From an uncultured bacterium (GTDB lineage: Bacteria; Verrucomicrobiota; Lentisphaeria; Victivallales; Victivallaceae), in contig URVC01000074.1 of the NCBI GenBank assembly GCA_900551245.1, positions 1 through 15,929 of the forward strand: a stretch of 15,929 nt of DNA. The letters run 5' to 3'. The notes below the pieces were generated by a model, which was not told the DNA's origin, searched no databases, and worked only from the letters and a program-made list of their open reading frames with translations. Position 1 is the stretch's first letter, and every line of letters starts with the position of its first letter. The position numbers were made by a program, and so were the translations under genes. Of the stretch, positions 15,200 through 15,929 are shown in pieces.

Positions 15200-15811
15200 T
15201 TACAGCGCCACGGAACCCAGGCCGAGATTGTAGACGCTCGCGCCTTCCCCCATGAATTTTTCCCGCACATCCGCCGCGGCCGCGGCACGGGCCGAACCGT
15301 CACCCACTGCGACATTGGCACGGTTGTTGTGACGAAGATGCAGATAAAGCTGTGTGCCTCCTCCGGCGGAGATAATATACAGCTGTGTTTGGGTGGCGGG
15401 CTTGATCGTATCGCCATAGATGACAAATTTTCCGGGGCGCGGATAACGTTCCACATTGACATAACGGTTTAATTCTGAATCGGGCGCGAAAAATCTTTCA
15501 TACTCAAGTTCCCGTTCCTCCGGCCAGAGATACCCATGTCCGCCATAGATCTCGGTACCTTTATTGGTATCTTCTATGTCGAAACTGCTCTCTACAGAAG
15601 GACAGGTGACGAGCTTGTTGCTGATGCTGTATCCAAGTCTTTTAAATACAAATGGGTATGTTACCGGATACAGATCGCTGTTCCGGGTGATGGACCAGCC
15701 GTCGTAATCGCGGGAATACATGGTACTGATTGCTCCGAGCTGTTTTAAATTTCCCAGGCAGGCTGTCGATTTTCCTCTTTCGCGTGCTTTATTCAGGGCC
15801 GGCAGCAGCAT
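15200..15811 (-). CDS. Type IV pseudopilin-like H-X9-DG protein, N-terminus missing, probable pseudogene
   Basis: The body matches the prepilin-like H-X9-DG proteins that occur in many copies in Lentisphaerota, Planctomycetes and Verrucomicrobia. AAMLLPALNKARERGKSTACLGNLKQLG is the second half of the usual pilin helix and its following stretch, and HNNRANVAVGDG (161-172) is a perfect H-X9-DG motif. The frame continues upstream through IVVIAIIAILAA (to about 15850), the expected membrane half-helix, but meets TAA at 15857-15859 before any start. The prepilin peptidase site (basic residues then FTLIE) is therefore absent and no Met precedes residue 1 of the listed span; no ribosome-binding site is seen at 15811. 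The rest of the frame is intact, so the loss looks recent. The gene lies just upstream of the large secreted protein and may once have been its partner. Confidence 0.75.
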   Translation of the reverse strand: MLLPALNKARERGKSTACLGNLKQLGAISTMYSRDYDGWSITRNSDLYPVTYPFVFKRLGYSISNKLVTCPSVESSFDIEDTNKGTEIYGGHGYLWPEERELEYERFFAPDSELNRYVNVERYPRPGKFVIYGDTIKPATQTQLYIISAGGGTQLYLHLRHNNRANVAVGDGSARAAAAADVREKFMGEGASVYNLGLGSVAL

Positions 15812-15851
15812 TGCCGCCAGGATTGCAATGATAGCGATTACGACTATGACA

Positions 15852-15890
15852 ACTTGTTAAATATACAATATGGCGTATATTAAAACAAGT
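15852..15890. promoter_or_regulatory. 39-bp inverted repeat forming two overlapping divergent promoters
   Basis: ACTTGTT (15852-15858) and AATATAC (15860-15866) face GTATATT (15875-15881) and AACAAGT (15884-15890) around the 8-base centre AATATGGC. Rightward: TTGTTA (15854-15859), 16 bases, TATATT (15876-15881). Leftward: TTGTTT (15883-15888), 17 bases, TATATT (15860-15865). The two promoters occupy the same DNA, so only one could be bound by RNA polymerase at a time. The arm-8 bp-arm layout also resembles a tyrosine recombinase crossover site. Confidence 0.5.
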
Positions 15891-15895
15891 AGAAT

Positions 15896-15901
15896 GAGGA
15901 G
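15896..15901 (+). promoter_or_regulatory. Shine-Dalgarno site of the right-edge gene
   Basis: GAGGAG ends 8 bases before the ATG at 15910, with the rightward promoter ideally placed about 20 bases further upstream. This choice of start beats the ATG at 15894, which has no ribosome-binding site. Confidence 0.65.
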
Positions 15902-15909
15902 CAAAAACA

Positions 15910-15929
15910 ATGAAAGCACTGATTTATGC
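15910..15929 (+). CDS. Start of a rightward gene, possibly zinc-dependent alcohol dehydrogenase
   Basis: Only MKALIYA is visible before the window ends. It is preceded by a good Shine-Dalgarno site and promoter, so a real gene is likely. Zinc-type medium-chain dehydrogenases very often begin MKALxY, which makes that family a reasonable guess, but seven residues cannot prove it. It is divergent from the beheaded pseudopilin-like gene. Confidence 0.45.

Noticed and set aside
15148..15462. 104-codon minus frame inside the pseudopilin-like gene
   Set aside because: Out of frame with the H-X9-DG motif and lacks any recognisable feature.

Overview
The window is GC-rich, densely coding, and looks bacterial chromosomal. 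It most resembles the Lentisphaerota (Victivallis-like, often gut-associated), as an inference from gene types only. The strongest clue is a pseudopilin-like gene carrying the C-terminal H-X9-DG motif next to a very large secreted carbohydrate-active protein. A DUF4091 protein, a sugar isomerase/epimerase and an AraC-controlled GH2 beta-galactosidase fit the same picture of a glycan degrader. No rRNA, tRNA, CRISPR array or insertion sequence was seen.

Layout. 1-1433: the C-terminal part of a CorA-family ion transporter, tightly coupled to a small four-helix membrane protein. 1583-3220: a cytoplasmic DUF4091 glycoside-hydrolase-like protein; its ribosome-binding site lies inside a long dyad with a CRP-like core. 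3273-3308: a bidirectional terminator shared with the convergent sugar isomerase/epimerase gene (3329-4126, minus). 4127-4488: a divergent control region containing a 17-bp palindrome and the structured, Shine-Dalgarno-less leader of rpsA. 4489-6228: rpsA, six S1 domains, ending in a strong terminator. 6309-7148 (minus) and 7239-10376 (plus): divergent AraC regulator and lacZ-type beta-galactosidase. 10394-10433: a second bidirectional terminator. 10463-11404 (minus): a GDP-6-deoxymannose-reductase-like SDR with a near-consensus promoter predicting a leaderless mRNA. 11495-15139 (minus): a 1214-residue secreted multidomain glycosidase-like protein. 15200-15811 (minus): a pseudopilin-like gene that has lost its N-terminal head. 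15852-15890: a 39-bp inverted repeat that encodes two completely overlapping divergent promoters. 15910 onward: the first codons of a rightward gene, possibly a zinc-type alcohol dehydrogenase.

How the genes fit together: most belong to carbohydrate capture and use. The secreted protein would act outside the cytoplasm, while the GH2 and DUF4091 proteins would act on imported oligosaccharides and the isomerase on released sugars. The SDR points to deoxysugar nucleotide synthesis. rpsA and the CorA pair are housekeeping. The most unusual points are the beheaded pseudopilin gene beside the inverted repeat at the right edge, the SD-masking dyad before the DUF4091 gene, the leaderless SDR promoter flanked by matching palindromes, and motif-level substitutions in the CorA and SDR proteins.
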